Of a DNA stretch of 64,000 bases, positions 1 through 12,138 are shown in pieces; the first letter of the stretch is position 1; every line of letters starts with the position of its first letter. The DNA lies in the NCBI RefSeq assembly GCF_002105155.1, contig NW_019028980.1, forward strand, positions 1-64,000. The letters are read 5' to 3'. A program made the translations under genes and the position numbers. The notes beneath the pieces are model-generated. The model had not been told where the DNA came from, searched no databases, and saw only the letters and a list, made by a program, of their open reading frames with translations. The stretch is from Lobosporangium transversale (lineage: Eukaryota > Mortierellomycota > Mortierellomycetes > Mortierellales > Mortierellaceae).

Positions 1-1215
1 GAAGCAATGTTCGAGTACATAGGAATCTCTCTCAATGATGCACTATGCAATAGGTTGAGACTCCACTCAGTAGAAATTGTATTCACATCAACCATCTTAT
101 TGCCACTGTCGATCTACTCAAGTCTCCACTCATTACCTTGTTTCGCCTTTATTTTATTGTTCTTCAAGACGAAGGGCCACACTCCTCGGTGGAATGTTTA
201 GCCGGGGGCGACTTTGTATTTCTTATATAAAAAAGAATTTGAAAAGTCGCCCCATGGTCCATGCGCGTCATAGAGATCCTCGCTCACTTATTAAGGCGAC
301 TGTTCGATGCTTGTTGGTTTTCCAAATCTGCTCTGATTTCACCATAGTTTAGCAGAATTGATTAGCATCCCCTGAATAGCTGCCATCCAAAGGGATTAAC
401 TTCGAATGGACAGGATTTACTGTGTTGTTCAAAACAATAAAACTTGACTGAAAGTCTGCTAATCCTCAAACCATGAGGCAAATAATGCCTCTGAACGCTT
501 CAATAGGATTATGGCGAGCTTTTGGGGTGCAGAAAAGACAAGATTGTCTCTTTTGAGCAATGAAGGATATAGGATTTGTTCCTTGGAGGCAAACTTTTTT
601 AAAACCACGCTTGTTGCTAGTAAAAACACAAATGGTTCCCGTTTTCCGCATACTTTCAGCGCTTCCACAATCCAAGGGCTGTGATGTAGCCATTAAATGT
701 TACATGTTTGTCGAAGTGTTGACACATCCCTTGCAAAAGTTCAGATGTATGCTAAGAATATTGTTTAAGGGACGTAGAGTGGTCAATAGCATGTGGCAGT
801 ATTCAGGTGTTTATACAGTGTAGTGCACATGACCTTTACAGAAATTACAAATGAATAAATTTATTTGGTATCACGTGCACTGGCCATCGATTATATTGCA
901 CTACCACTTACGTATCATGCATTCAGCGTCCCAAAAAATGCACTGTATACCTAGGCTATTTTTATGAAGTTTTCTAGGTACTCAGGCACCTTTTTTTTCA
1001 CCTTTAATGCTGATTGGCGCAAATGAGATCACGCCATGCAAGAAAAGGTTGATTTGTAATGTCAGGAATGAATGAGGATGAAGCTGACAAAAGGAAAGGT
1101 GAGAACAATAAATTGAAGTCCATTTTGCTTCTCATTCTTTCATTCCTCTTTAACTAATCTATCTCACAAAACCACGTCATTATATCTATCTACCCGCTTT
1201 CATATTACTTAAATT
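1..1215. other. Unassigned upstream region, no supported gene
   Basis: No convincing gene is visible. A minus-strand open frame of about 75 codons at 466-693 reads smoothly through its middle (a TGTICVFTSNKRG stretch) and could be an exon or transposon remnant, but no start, splice partner or known domain supports it. The last 100 bases are pyrimidine-rich and probably hold the promoter of the gene starting at 1216. Confidence 0.4.
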
Positions 1216-1878
1216 ATGTCTTCCTCTAACAACACTGCTTCCTCTTCCACCAGCCAAGTTGCTGGCAAAAAACGCGCTCGTGAGGAATTGGAAAACGACA
1301 AGAGCGCAAGTCGCCAGACCTCACCTTCCCTAGAAGGTCCACCTGCTGCCCTAGCGTTCCACTATGTGCCATGGGAACGTCCCACCAAAAATATACACGA
1401 AATCCAGAAGCTCTTTCTTGAGGGTCCATTCTGTACTTTCAGGGAGCGGGAAGACAGTGAGCTTTATCAGGATGGCGATGAAGGGAGTCCTCGCAAGATC
1501 CTCTTTCTAGAGGGAGTGCTAAAACGCGATTTGTCCAGCAAACCCGTGACGCGTGGCAAATTTGAGATTTTCGGGCTTCATGAACCATCGCTGATCAAGC
1601 AGCTGAAGCGTCGTGACCTCAGGCTGATCAAAAACACGGAATTGCAACGGTTAGAAGCGTTAGCTAGGGCCTCGCAACGTGCACCGGCTGCTGTCGTTTC
1701 AGTTGCAACAGAGACTGACCGTCCAGAGTCGACGCTAGAGATGTCAGAACGACAGCTCCGAACGGTTCTCACTGAACTGGAATCAGTTAATGTGGACTCG
1801 CCTCGTAACAAGCTTTTGCAAGAAAAAGCAGCACTGTTGTTAGATGTGTATAGAACCTTTAAACCAGTTGCGGAATAA
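1216..1878 (+). CDS. Hypothetical protein, 220 aa
   Basis: This is a single uninterrupted frame from an ATG in a weak A-rich context to TAA. I do not recognise the family. Residues 1-40 are Ser/Thr-rich and then basic (GKKRAREELE), like a nuclear or disordered leader. Residues 50-150 look globular (HYVPWERP, KILFLEGVLKRDL). The last 50 residues are Leu/Glu-rich and probably form a coiled coil. No signal peptide or membrane segment is seen. Its 3' end lies only 88 bp from the 3' end of the convergent Crypton recombinase, so it could be a host gene beside the insertion or a passenger of the element; the sequence does not decide which. The sustained frame and non-repetitive composition argue that it is coding. 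Confidence 0.6.
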   Translation: MSSSNNTASSSTSQVAGKKRAREELENDKSASRQTSPSLEGPPAALAFHYVPWERPTKNIHEIQKLFLEGPFCTFREREDSELYQDGDEGSPRKILFLEGVLKRDLSSKPVTRGKFEIFGLHEPSLIKQLKRRDLRLIKNTELQRLEALARASQRAPAAVVSVATETDRPESTLEMSERQLRTVLTELESVNVDSPRNKLLQEKAALLLDVYRTFKPVAE

Positions 1879-1966
1879 AGTGTTGTTTTCAAAAATATAT
1901 ATTATCATGAGTATAAAAAATTCGTACGGCGGTGCACTTTGGAGAGTACATCAAAACCATAGCTTT

Positions 1967-4247
1967 TTATTTGCCCTTCTTCTTTTGGATAGACTTAAAG
2001 TACGCGTTTGAGGATCCAGCTTGCCTGATTGCAGTATCCATTGTCGTTTTTGCCTTTATAACTCTGTCGTTCAGTGTTGGTCCTTCAGTCTTCAGGACCT
2101 CAGCCAGAGTAGCAAAGATAATTCTTCGCTTGAGCATATACTGGTTCCTAAGATTAGGATTCCAGCCTTTGCGCCAGTCCTTTTGGAACCTATTCAAACT
2201 CCAAATCGATGGCTTTGCCCCCTGGGCCGTAAACCATTCATCCCAAAGAGGAAAAAGAGGGGTGACCCTTGACAACATAGAGAAATTTGGGGCTGCAGCT
2301 CTGACCTGGTCAATTGGGAGCTGCAAGTAAGTCTCTGCAATCTTATCCGCTAAACATTCCAACTTCATTGTTTCCATGGCTTCATTTATCCCTCCATCTT
2401 CCTCTTGTTCCTGCACCTCGGGGTCTACTTGGTCTAGTTGCTCATTTTGGCCTGGTTGCTCGTCTTGGCCTGGTCGCTCATCCTGCTCTGGTTGCTGCTC
2501 CAAAGCATCCATCCCCCTTTGTTCAAATCCCCGCGGCTGCTCCTGGAGATGCTGCCTTGGAGGTATATGATGTATAAGGTCATTCAACTGTTGTTCTTGC
2601 TCTTTCGCTTGACGCTGCTCTTGTTGCGTCAGAATGCGATGCTCGTTCTCCATATCACTAGCTAAATGCCCAAAAGACCTGGCGGTTGTCTTCGTAAGGT
2701 TCGACATTACAGTTTGAAGCCCTTGTACGATGGTTATCATCTCACGATGCATATGACTGCATGTTCTAGACCAGCCAGCATTACTATTCTCCGCTGTAGC
2801 TTGGAGTGCGCCCATAAAATCATCACGTACGTAATGATCCAAAGATGACACGCTCGATTTGATGGCTTGAAGCTCTTGATGGATGACTGGAGCATTGAAA
2901 CGGAGACTGTCGTTTGTTGGTGATTGTGTCTTCTGCATGGCATCGTGAAGTCGCAAAGAAAACTCTTGGAACAGTTGCGACGAAAACACAGGGTTACTAG
3001 TGAAAACGTGGTGCTGGCTGTAGATACACAATGGATCGCCATTGCACGCCATCAGAGCAACTGCATCTTGTAAAATAACCTTGCGCAAGTGGGCTAGGAT
3101 AAGCATGATTCGCATGGCTGGAATGTACTCAGCTGGATAAGGTACTGACTCATTGTCAGGACGATTCAGATCTTCGGGACGATCCATCATAACGTTCTCC
3201 ATCCATCTGGCCCAATCGACATTGTCTGGAAACAGCTCCTCAATGAATGGAAAGATTTGCTTCTGTAATTCAACAGGCGGTATAACGGTGTTCCGCGGAA
3301 GCCAGAAATCCTCATTCTCGTGGAGAAATCCGGCCATTTTAAATGGTACAGTCTGCGCTACCGGACTAAGGTAATGCGTTACCAAGCGGCGATGGTTCCA
3401 ATTACCATGTTGGGCAATATCTTCGATGCTAGCCCCATTGGCTTGCGCATGTTGCGCCCCAGCCTTACGGCCACTATGAGTAACCTTGGATGATGTGTAA
3501 TGCGCTAGCTTCATCACCTCGCTTAGAGATCTGAGTATGGCTATGCTATTGGTTAGGAAACAGAGTACAAAAACTTCATGTAATGGCGTATTTGCATTTC
3601 TGATAATTTCACTTGCCTGTAGAGAGTCGCAGCATCCATCGCTTTGTATTTGTCAGAGGCATGTACAAGGTACTGGGATTTCCAGTCATGCATGCGGAAA
3701 TTTGGAGTAGATTCTTTCGTCTGTTGTGTAAGGTAAAGGGGTATTTTAATCATGGATGAATATTAATAGACAGCTTATATGCTGAGTTAATCTTCAACAG
3801 CAACCCATAGAAGCAGCCAATACGTACCATCCACTGCTCGAATAGATAAAAAGCGAGGCATCCAACAGGGCAAATCTCTACGTCCTTGTTACGAATAAAT
3901 ACAGAATGGAGCGTATGATCATTGTTCATTTTTCCTTGAGGGATTGCTATTACAATCCCAAGTGCGAACTGGTGTCCATTTCCAGCAGTCGCAAAGTGGT
4001 GGGGAAATAAGTGGCTCACTAAGGCATCTCGTATACTTTGTCCCCGAGTGATCATAAAATGATTAAATGCAAAACACAGACGATTACGCGCGCCAACTAG
4101 CTTCTGTGTCCTGGAGACAGCACTCAGATGCTTATAGCTCCTGCTCCACGAGATCTTCATAAATTTCTTGAACATAGATAGAGGATATCCCGCACCAACT
4201 GTCAGTTGCAGAACGTCCTGGGACGACGTTCTTTTGTTCTGGTTCAA
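1967..4247 (-). mobile_element. Crypton-type tyrosine recombinase gene (three exons)
   Basis: The exons on the minus strand are 4247 (open end; first ATG at 4175)-3828, 3720-3617 and 3545-1967. The phases join exactly and give about 676 residues from that ATG. Cryptons are DNA transposons that use a tyrosine recombinase. Visible catalytic residues, numbered from that ATG, are a box I Arg (R44 or R49 in ITRGQSIRDALV), an H174-x-x-R177 motif (THSGR), W200 (GNWN) and the nucleophile Y209 (THYLS). The C-terminal 90 residues (FPLWDEWF to the lysine-rich end) match the GCR1_C DNA-binding domain usual in fungal Cryptons. A Gln/Glu-rich linker lies before it. Intron 1 is GT-AG and intron 2 is GC-AG. 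No internal stop is seen, so it may be recently active. The 5' end is uncertain: the frame is open above the ATG, so a further exon may exist. Element boundaries were not found. Confidence 0.8.
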
Positions 4248-4260
4248 AAGTAACGTTCAT

Positions 4261-5371
4261 AATCTGTTTCTAGCTCTGCTGATATAAAAAAAAAAAATAA
4301 ATAAATAAAGAAAGAAGGCGTGAGACTGAGGCCATAGAGGGTCGGCGTACGGCTCTAAGCAAATGGGATACATAATGGGTCCTTTGCTCAGAAGCACTCC
4401 TACTCTCTTAGAGGGTGTTGGTATTGCGTTTTATTGAATCCATCTTTTTTTTTTTCTAAAGGGGTTACGGGGACAAGAGACAGGAACGCCGAGAAAGTAA
4501 ATGAGTGAGTGGGAAGGAGAGCTTACTCGGTTTAGAAGGGTTTGGAAAGGTGTTGGGTGTAGCAATGAAGAAGGAAGAAAAGGAATGCATGAATGCATGA
4601 GACATTTTTTTTTTTTTTTTTTTTTTCCCAGTATAGCCTGGGAGGTATTTGCAGAGGTTACAAGCAGGATTACAATTGGTGCGAAAACACAGTCACATAT
4701 ATACTTATTGAATACAAATTTTGTAATTTAAATTGTTAAGATTTCATTTTGTAATCCGATTACAGCAAACTACCGTTTCAGTATCGCCATTAAAGTTCTC
4801 TTGATAAAATTCATCGGGCTGGTTATAGTCACATGACACATCACGGGGCTTGCCTCTCAACAGCCCTTAATTTTTTTTTTTTTTTTTTTTTTTGTCAAAT
4901 TGGTACACTACGAATGTTGAATGTTGTTATTTTTTTAATATTGGCTGTCCACTGTTGTTGGTGTTTGCGCCTTTTTTTTTTCTCTTCCTCCGCCATCCAC
5001 TCGCTCTACTGAATCTCTCTCTCGCTCTCTCGCTTCCTCTCTTCCTTCCCCTCTCTTTTTCAACCTATCCACAACTCTACTTTGTTGTTTTTCTTCTCTT
5101 CTCTTCTCTTCTCTTCTCTTCTCTTCTCTTCTCTGCACTGGTTCATTCTTTTGTTCATTCAACTTGTTCAAGTCAGCTCTTTTTTTTGTCCTCGTTCTAA
5201 GTGAATCTTCCTTGTCTTGTCTTCGTCGCCTTTCACTCGATCCTCCTTCATTTTTCATCCGCATCCATCCTCACCTACCTCCAAAAAACCATTTCATATT
5301 CTATTTCCTTATTTTCGAACGACTACATTTTGCAATTAGCACTCTTAACTCTTTATTCGAGAAAAAATACA
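4261..5371. other. Intergenic region, promoter side of the PHD gene
   Basis: No gene is supported. It holds poly-T runs near 4604-4626 and 4870-4893 and a CT-rich tract. A short inverted pair, GGATTACAA near 4669 and TTGTAATCC near 4752, may mark a small degenerate element. The strongly pyrimidine-rich 4970-5360 stretch just before the next start codon looks like a fungal core promoter and 5' leader. Confidence 0.4.
5096..5133. repeat. TTCTC pentanucleotide microsatellite
   Basis: About seven to eight head-to-tail copies of a five-base TTCTC unit lie in the CT-rich leader upstream of the PHD-finger gene. Confidence 0.85.
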
Positions 5372-8300
5372 ATGGGTACGCTCATTCTTTTTTGTACTCG
5401 CTGGCAAAATGTTGATAGTCATACTCCACCTGCAACCACGATTCATCTGTAGACTGCAAACTTCAATGGCATAATTTAACCACTAACTGTTGGTCTTCTT
5501 TCTATAACTACCGTCAATATAGCATCTCCCCGAAGAAGCAACCGTGGTGGGCACTCCAAGGGTAGAAAGAAAGAAGAGGATGATGATGGTGGTCAGACTC
5601 GCTGTGTCTGCAATCAACAACGTAAGTATCCATACCACAAGCTTGGAAATATCCTTTTTGTCATTATGTATGAGGAAATGAGTGTGTTCGTCTGATGGCA
5701 ATGAATGAGAGCAAAACAGAATCCAAAACAATTGTTTGTTCTACATTATTATCTCTCCTGGCTGTCTGCCTGTGTTTGTTTCTGTCTCTGCCTTGATTCC
5801 TCCCTTCACTCTCTTATCCTGTTCCGACTCTGCCTTGACCCTCGCCTGTCTGTTTAGTATTGTTCCACCCCTTGTACCGCCTATTGCCTCTGTTTGCTCT
5901 TCCATTCAATCCTATTCTTCCTTCTCATTCTCCCATCCATCCATTACCTTGTCCGGAAGCGGCTGGCGATTGTCACTTTTTTTTGTAATTGCATTTGCAA
6001 TTTTTATTCAGCTTTTTGTATAAGCCTTGTGTTAGCCTAATGTCTTTCCTTCGACACAACATTTCAAGCTTGTAGTAGCAAAAGGAGAAGTAATGAAAGG
6101 AGGGAAAAAAAAAAGAGTGGACCAAAAACTGCACTTGCGAGCTGACTCTGGACCATTCATGGGGTTTGATTTTTTTTATATTTCCGAATATGCTATGACG
6201 AATCTGTTGACTGTGGCCGCATCAGTTTTTTTACCCAATCGGACCTGTCCAAAACCACAAGCATTTCACTAACACAAGCGGCACAATACACAAATACAAA
6301 GCATTAAACCATATTACCGTTAGTTGGTCAGGGATTTCTTTGTTCTTCGCACACATTTCATTCCCCTTCATTATGCTAATCTGTATGTTCTTTGAATGCT
6401 TTTAATAGATCATGAAGGGGTTATGATTCAATGTGAGACATGTAAAGTATGGCAGCACTGCCCATGCGTTGGACTAGGCAATGGCGAGGTCACTCCAGAC
6501 AAATATTATTGCGAGTCATGTCAACCCGATAACCACCCCTACAAGGTTGTTCATGGACAGCTGTAAGTCATTTAACCCTAAAAATGTATGCACTATCGCT
6601 TACGCCGTTACGTTTTTTAAAGACTAATGGCTTTGTTTTGTTTGTATTTAACGTAGTATTTCAAACTCAAAATCAAGCTCAACTCAAAAACCTACTAAAA
6701 AGAGAAGCACTATGAATTCTAAAGAAGCATCCATTCCTGTGGATCTGATGTTGGCTCAGCAGAAGTGGAATGAGGAGCATCAGGATGAGCTCGAGGAAGA
6801 ATATGCGCAACGCTTCGCCACCAAGAGGCGGAAAAAGACGGAGAGCATCGGCTCAGATATTAATGTTGAGACTCATCCACAAGACCAGACATCAAACGAG
6901 CACACATCCTCTTCAACTTCTGCATCCGCCACATCCTCATCATCCGAAAAGAAAAAAGATAAGACTTCTGGACCACCATTTTCTTCAGCAAATAATGCCA
7001 CAGGAGTAGCAGGTCTGTCAGCAAATCTCAGCTCTTCTTCCTCTTCTCCAAAAACATCATCATCCAATAACGGACGCATAAGTTTGGGCAAGAAGTCCTC
7101 CGCCAAGTCAGTATCCAAGGCACGGTCACGTTCTAATTCCCCAAATATGAACGGGCACAGCAGTCATAACGAGGATCAAGACGGCTCTACTGCAGTGAGT
7201 ACCAAGACTGGATATAGTGCTGATGGGGAAGACACTAAGCGAAGTGTCTCTGTGGACAATGCAGTCTCTTCAAGCAAGCGAAGAAAGACGAACTCCAAAT
7301 CAGAGATGACAATCCACTCTGAGTCAAACTCGCCTGAGGAAGAAGATGAGTTCACTGGCAAGAATGATTTGAGCGCAGACTATTCAGGTTTGTTCACGTG
7401 CAGTCCACCACCTAGACATTTTTTTTTTCTAAACACACCCTGTTAACAAAGCTTTTACTTTTTTTATATTCAATTTCTATAGAACATCATCCAAAATCCC
7501 GTAAAACAGGAAACTATTTGCGGGGTAATAAGCGAAATGCTAGTACCAACGATGATCATGATTACTTAAGCGAAAGTTCACCTTCTGTAACCTCACCTGC
7601 TTTGGCCAGCAAAAAATCATTTGCTAAGCGAAGTGGTGACCGTGGACAGGGCACAAAAAATGGATCACGTCACACAACACCTGTACCAGGTCATGAAGGC
7701 ACTCTTCAGCCAATGGCTCCCACCCCACCGGCAACAGTCCGATACCCATCCTCAAAGATGACGATTCAGGAAATGACCAGGCGTGCTAAGCAGCTTCTCG
7801 AATATATTTCTCGTATGCAAATTGACATGGCGGACCGCAAGAATAAGACCATATCCCAATCTCCACAAGATTCAAAGGAGTATGCAACAAAGTTAAAAGA
7901 TATGAACGATGAACTGTCATTGTTCCGCTTGCCGGCATCTGCATCAAATGCCTCTTCTTTGATCCATGGTGACAGTCAAGTGTGCCCTGATTTGTCCCGA
8001 TCAAGCATGGATAGCACCTCATCTCTAGATAGCATACATGAGCCAAGAAGTCCTGTTGATACTAAGGTCTCTATCAAGGAAACTTGTAGTGCTAAAGAGA
8101 TGACTATTAAGGTCATTCCTCTAGATGTACATGACCAGCTTCCATTGTTATCGACTCCACCGTTGTCTGTCCATGATCGTCAGCATCAACACCATCGCCA
8201 TGGTTCTGGATCGCCAGAGTCTGATGCTACTCATGAACCTCTTACACCACCCCACAATCCTCTGGAAAGTCATGACGACGATCTATCGCACTGTAGGGAT

Positions 8301-8414
8301 TCTGGATCTGCTGTAACCAAGTTGGAACCCGCACCGACCACCAGCCTTGAACTGATGGACAAATTGACTGGTGATTTGATTCGCTTCCAAGAAAAGTTTG
8401 GTGTACATGCATAA
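5372..8414 (+). CDS. PHD-finger chromatin protein, Cti6-like
   Basis: The model has five exons: 5372-5375, 5523-5621, 6409-6562, 6657-7387 and 7483-8414. The phases match and give about 639 residues. Exon 1 is only ATGG before a GTACGC donor. The protein opens MASPRRSNRGG with a short acidic patch. A C4HC3 PHD finger follows at about residues 28-77: RCVCN, QCETC, WQHCPC and YYCESC supply the zinc ligands. PHD fingers bind histone H3 tails, often methylated at K4. The short N-terminal finger with the WQH-CVG pattern, followed by a long Ser-rich disordered region, resembles Cti6 of the Rpd3L histone deacetylase complex. Many Ser/Thr- and Lys-rich stretches (RSRSNSP, KRRKT) suggest a nuclear, phosphorylated protein. 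A helical patch near 7760-7930 and the C-terminal LELMDKLTGDLIRFQEK could be partner-binding helices. The Cti6 assignment is moderate; the PHD finger is secure. Confidence 0.8.
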
Positions 8415-9454
8415 CATGTCACCAATCCATAGCTTGGTCTGCTATCCTTTTCATTTGTTTTTCATTCTCGATTTTATTTCTTTCAACACTTATCTTCAAT
8501 GCATATTTGCGTTTGTATTTTTATTTTGTTTCTCCGTCCTCTTTTCCATGTGCGTCATGGATACTTCATATCATTCTATATCATTTTTAATTTTACGCAG
8601 TGCATAGGAAGTTTGTCAATTACTAGGAACAAAGATACTTTTTAGTCCTAATATTTTGCTGAAAACTTTTAGGACACAACGCTGGGAATCTTTTTTTTTT
8701 TTTTTTTTTTTTTTTAGTCATAGTTTTTGCATTTTTGTTTTGTTTTTCATCTTAATGTATATCATCACTGCAGAAACTTGGCCCGCTCTACTTGATGGGG
8801 TGCACCACCACCAACCCCTGTACATTTAATAAAAGAGTAAAAAATCATTCATTCTTGGTTACTAAACGGTGCTCTGTTGGCCAGTAAAAAGTATGCCTTC
8901 TGACAAACATGTGGCAATGCCATGAGTAAAGCTGTGCACGTACGCTGCGGAATATGGCGCCTTTCACCAGAATGTCAGAATGCCAGATCACAATTGGTCT
9001 GTGCTGTGTGCATCATACGCTAGAGTTTAGAACAATGTAAATCACGAAGCCTTTGGCCTGATAGAAAAAGTAGCTTATACACTCTGTGTGGCGTTAAAAA
9101 AAAAAAAAAAAAAAAAAAAGATAACGGAGCATGATAAGCTTGAACATCCCGTAGTGCGCTCCGGACAACTTTTTTTTTTATTTATTTTAGTCCCTGCTAG
9201 TTTTAACTATAACTATAAGCAAGCAAAAAAGATGGCAAAGCGACTACTTTATGGAATTATTGGGGAAACACATGTAGGAAAAAATGCTGTATAAAAAATG
9301 AAAATAAGCTTCCAGGCTCTTTTCCATGCCTCTGTTCAGGAACAACAAGGTCTTTTTTTTTTTTTTTTTTTTTTGCGAAATATAACAAAGGTAAATGGGT
9401 ATATGGGCAGAAATGGTACAGTGTATACGTTCCCCCCCCCTTTCACCAGTTGCT
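8415..9454. other. Intergenic region between convergent genes
   Basis: This is 3' flanking DNA of two convergent genes. It holds a poly-T run near 8691-8715, a poly-A run near 9094-9119 and a poly-T run near 9354-9374. No coding segment is supported. Confidence 0.5.
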
Positions 9455-11305
9455 TTAGTACTTCATCCTACTATCAAATGTCATCCATGGCTTTTGTTGT
9501 TGCAGAAACTCTTTAATTTTTACAAGTCGGTCTCCAGCTTGCAAAGGCTGTATCGTCAAACCCCTAAGGCCTTTCCAATAATTCAACATCCATTGTGCCT
9601 CTCGTAAGCCTATCTTATCATTGGGACAATTGGCTAAATCCACCCATTTTAACCGTTTCAGCTCACTCAACCAACCAAGAACTCGCCTTCTACCGCCGCT
9701 TCTGTTACTGTCATTGCTGTTGTAAGTAAGGTTACTGTTCGTTTCTTCTAAAAGCAGTAGGTCCGATGGCGAATCCAGCCGGAAGCTCTCAAGACTCCTC
9801 AGCCTACCGATCTGCTGGAATAACTGATTCAGACGTCTATCCTTAATTATATTTGAATCAGTGTTACTTTGATCAATTAATAGCTCTACATCCTCTACCA
9901 TCGTCACTAAGCGTAATATTAGCTGCTTTAACCCAAGGCAAGACCATGGTGCCAGCAACTGTGGCGATGATAGCTCAAGATTGCTCCTGTCATTAGTTTC
10001 ATTAGAGCCTTGAGAAACGACAGACTTCCTGCTATTGATATAATCTTGATCCACAATGTTGTTGCTTGTAAAACAATTAAGGACCAGTAGGTTTGGGAGT
10101 TGGTTCAGAAGATCGGAGAGCAATGTCAGCTCAATACAGTTACGGAAAATCGAAAGTATGAGAGATGTTAACGTTTTGGCATGGTATTGGCCCAGAGCCA
10201 GGAGATATGCCCGTTGTCTAACCAAAGAAGAGTCCATGAAAGATACAAGTCCCTTATTTGCCTGTTTTGCCGCTATGGCTTTGTTTTGACTACTGACGAG
10301 AGTGCTTGCGCCCGCATGTTTGTCAGTACCAAGAGATCGTATGAAGTCATAAATCTTGTAGTGTTTGATACGGTCTTGCAACTTTAGATGTTGAAGAGAA
10401 GAACATTTGTCAGCCCTGAATAGTACGGCTATTTGGTCGAATGCGTCGTTTGATATGATGTCTGCTCGTATGGACAATGTTTCCAGTGACGAGGATCGTT
10501 CTAATAGCCAGATCCAAATTGGTAATTCTTGACAGTGCTCAGAGAGCCTGAGGCTCAAGTTCCGGATCCGAGATTGCTTTGTTGGTGGTAATTGCGTTGA
10601 ATCCAGTAGTGATGTTCGATCCTCTTCTTGTGATTCTTTTCCTGACCCCAGTCCATTATGAACTGCTATATTATCATTACTACTCATGAGCATTTTTACA
10701 TCGCCGTTATATCGCGAAATGTGAAGAGCCTCAAGGTCAAGGACGGTGCATCGAAGACAATGCTGCACCAGCTGAGCTAGAAATGGTATTTCTACTGCCT
10801 GTGAGATCGTTAGAGTGAGGCTTGACAAACTTGGGTGGGTTTGCAAGGTCCGTGGTAGTTGATATTGAATACCATCTGTGACTAGACCATGGAAGAGGTG
10901 TAGTGTATCGAGCACAGGCGAATTGTCAATAAACTCATACAGGAGCTCTTCTTCTGAGGTGCCAGGGTTTAGTAAAATCACATAAAGTTTTTGGAGACGA
11001 GGAAACGAGCAGCCATCCGTTGGAGTAGAAAGGATTTGAGTCGTGATGGTTGACAAAGTTCGGGTGTATTGGTGATGGCGCAGGATGGCGGCGGCTCGTT
11101 CTGGGTGATACATGGGTAGATACCCTTGTACCTGAATGGGCATCAGTAGACTTGGGACATAGTGCACATGGCTCCAGAAACTGGGTGTAAACCAATGATA
11201 CCATGTTTTTGATACGAGAACACACATAGCGATGTCCTTCTGAGTCAGGTACTCAGTTAGGTAGTTCCTGAGCAAGGAATTGTCAAAAAAGGATGTCATC
11301 GACAT
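9455..11305 (-). CDS. F-box/leucine-rich protein, about 616 aa
   Basis: A single long exon. I chose the ATG at 11305 (MSMTSFFDNS) because upstream residues are in poor leader-like sequence and the F-box-like segment starts here. Residues 5-45 (LLRNYLTEYLTQKDIAMCVLVSKTWYHWFTPSFW) fit a fungal F-box, which would dock on Skp1 of an SCF ubiquitin ligase. The rest holds irregular leucine-rich units such as LDTLHLF, LSSLTLT, LRNLSLR, LETLSIR and LQHLKLQ, as in substrate-binding LRR regions. No membrane segment is seen. It shares its upstream region with the divergent FAD monooxygenase. Two other F-box/LRR genes lie at 56 and 61 kb. The target is unknown. Confidence 0.75.
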   Translation of the reverse strand: MSMTSFFDNSLLRNYLTEYLTQKDIAMCVLVSKTWYHWFTPSFWSHVHYVPSLLMPIQVQGYLPMYHPERAAAILRHHQYTRTLSTITTQILSTPTDGCSFPRLQKLYVILLNPGTSEEELLYEFIDNSPVLDTLHLFHGLVTDGIQYQLPRTLQTHPSLSSLTLTISQAVEIPFLAQLVQHCLRCTVLDLEALHISRYNGDVKMLMSSNDNIAVHNGLGSGKESQEEDRTSLLDSTQLPPTKQSRIRNLSLRLSEHCQELPIWIWLLERSSSLETLSIRADIISNDAFDQIAVLFRADKCSSLQHLKLQDRIKHYKIYDFIRSLGTDKHAGASTLVSSQNKAIAAKQANKGLVSFMDSSLVRQRAYLLALGQYHAKTLTSLILSIFRNCIELTLLSDLLNQLPNLLVLNCFTSNNIVDQDYINSRKSVVSQGSNETNDRSNLELSSPQLLAPWSCLGLKQLILRLVTMVEDVELLIDQSNTDSNIIKDRRLNQLFQQIGRLRSLESFRLDSPSDLLLLEETNSNLTYNSNDSNRSGGRRRVLGWLSELKRLKWVDLANCPNDKIGLREAQWMLNYWKGLRGLTIQPLQAGDRLVKIKEFLQQQKPWMTFDSRMKY

Positions 11306-12138
11306 GGCGGAAAGAATGTGAAATGAACAGTGATGGGATGAAAGAACGACGTGGGACACGCGACAAAATAAACTTTTTGTGTTGACCACTACACAAAAAA
11401 AAAGGTTAATATTCTTGTAGGTCTTTCCGTGGCCACTTGGCTGACAAGAAACGAGCAATTACATATGCGTAGAAGATGATAACGAGGGAAATAGACTCTG
11501 AGACAAACTGAGGGCCGTAACAACTATCCTGATTTCTCATGTGCAGGCCTAGTCCAGATTTTTTTTTCTTTGAGACGCGTTTTTAGTTTCCATGTAAGGA
11601 TGCAAAAACAAAAAAGATAGTAAAAAAGAATGGTTTCTTGCTCCTACGGCCCATTTTCTTGGAAAACTGCGCGCCTTACTGAGTTTTATTTTTTATTTTT
11701 GGAAATGATATCACTTTCAACTCGGTTTACATTGACTGGTGATAATCTTCTGTGGAGTGGGCTAAGCAAGCGATTCGATCAGGCAGAGACGAGTTCTAGG
11801 CTTGGACCGACTTATAACAATCTAAATTCAGCGTACACGATGGTCCGGCACCATAGATGAACTTTGAAATCCTTATTCTTGAGAAGATCTAAGTGGAATT
11901 TTTCGGGAGCTGCGCAGTGCAAATGATCTTTTGTCGGCTTTTGCATGCAATTAAACAAATCAACTTTCTGGCATGATATACTCACGGTTCTCCGTGTTCC
12001 CTATAGCAATCTGCAACAAGAAATAAAAAGCCTAAATAATTAACGGATGAGAATTTAAAAAACCCACTGTTATTTTTTTTCTTCATTCACTTCTCATTCA
12101 TCTTTTTTTTTTTTTTTTTTTTTTTTTCCCTTAAAAAA
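11306..12138. promoter_or_regulatory. Divergent intergenic region between F-box and monooxygenase genes
   Basis: The two genes point away from each other, so this 0.8 kb should contain both promoters. A pyrimidine-rich stretch with a poly-T run of about 24 bases (near 12104-12127) ends just before the monooxygenase ATG, as expected of a fungal leader. No regulatory motif could be assigned with confidence. Confidence 0.4.

Noticed and set aside
4669-4760. GGATTACAA / TTGTAATCC pair as a MITE
   Set aside because: Arms are only 9 bp and no target duplication was found; support is too weak.
4892-5264. Two overlapping 100-codon frames in the PHD leader
   Set aside because: They arise from CT-rich and TTCTC repeat DNA and lack any domain.
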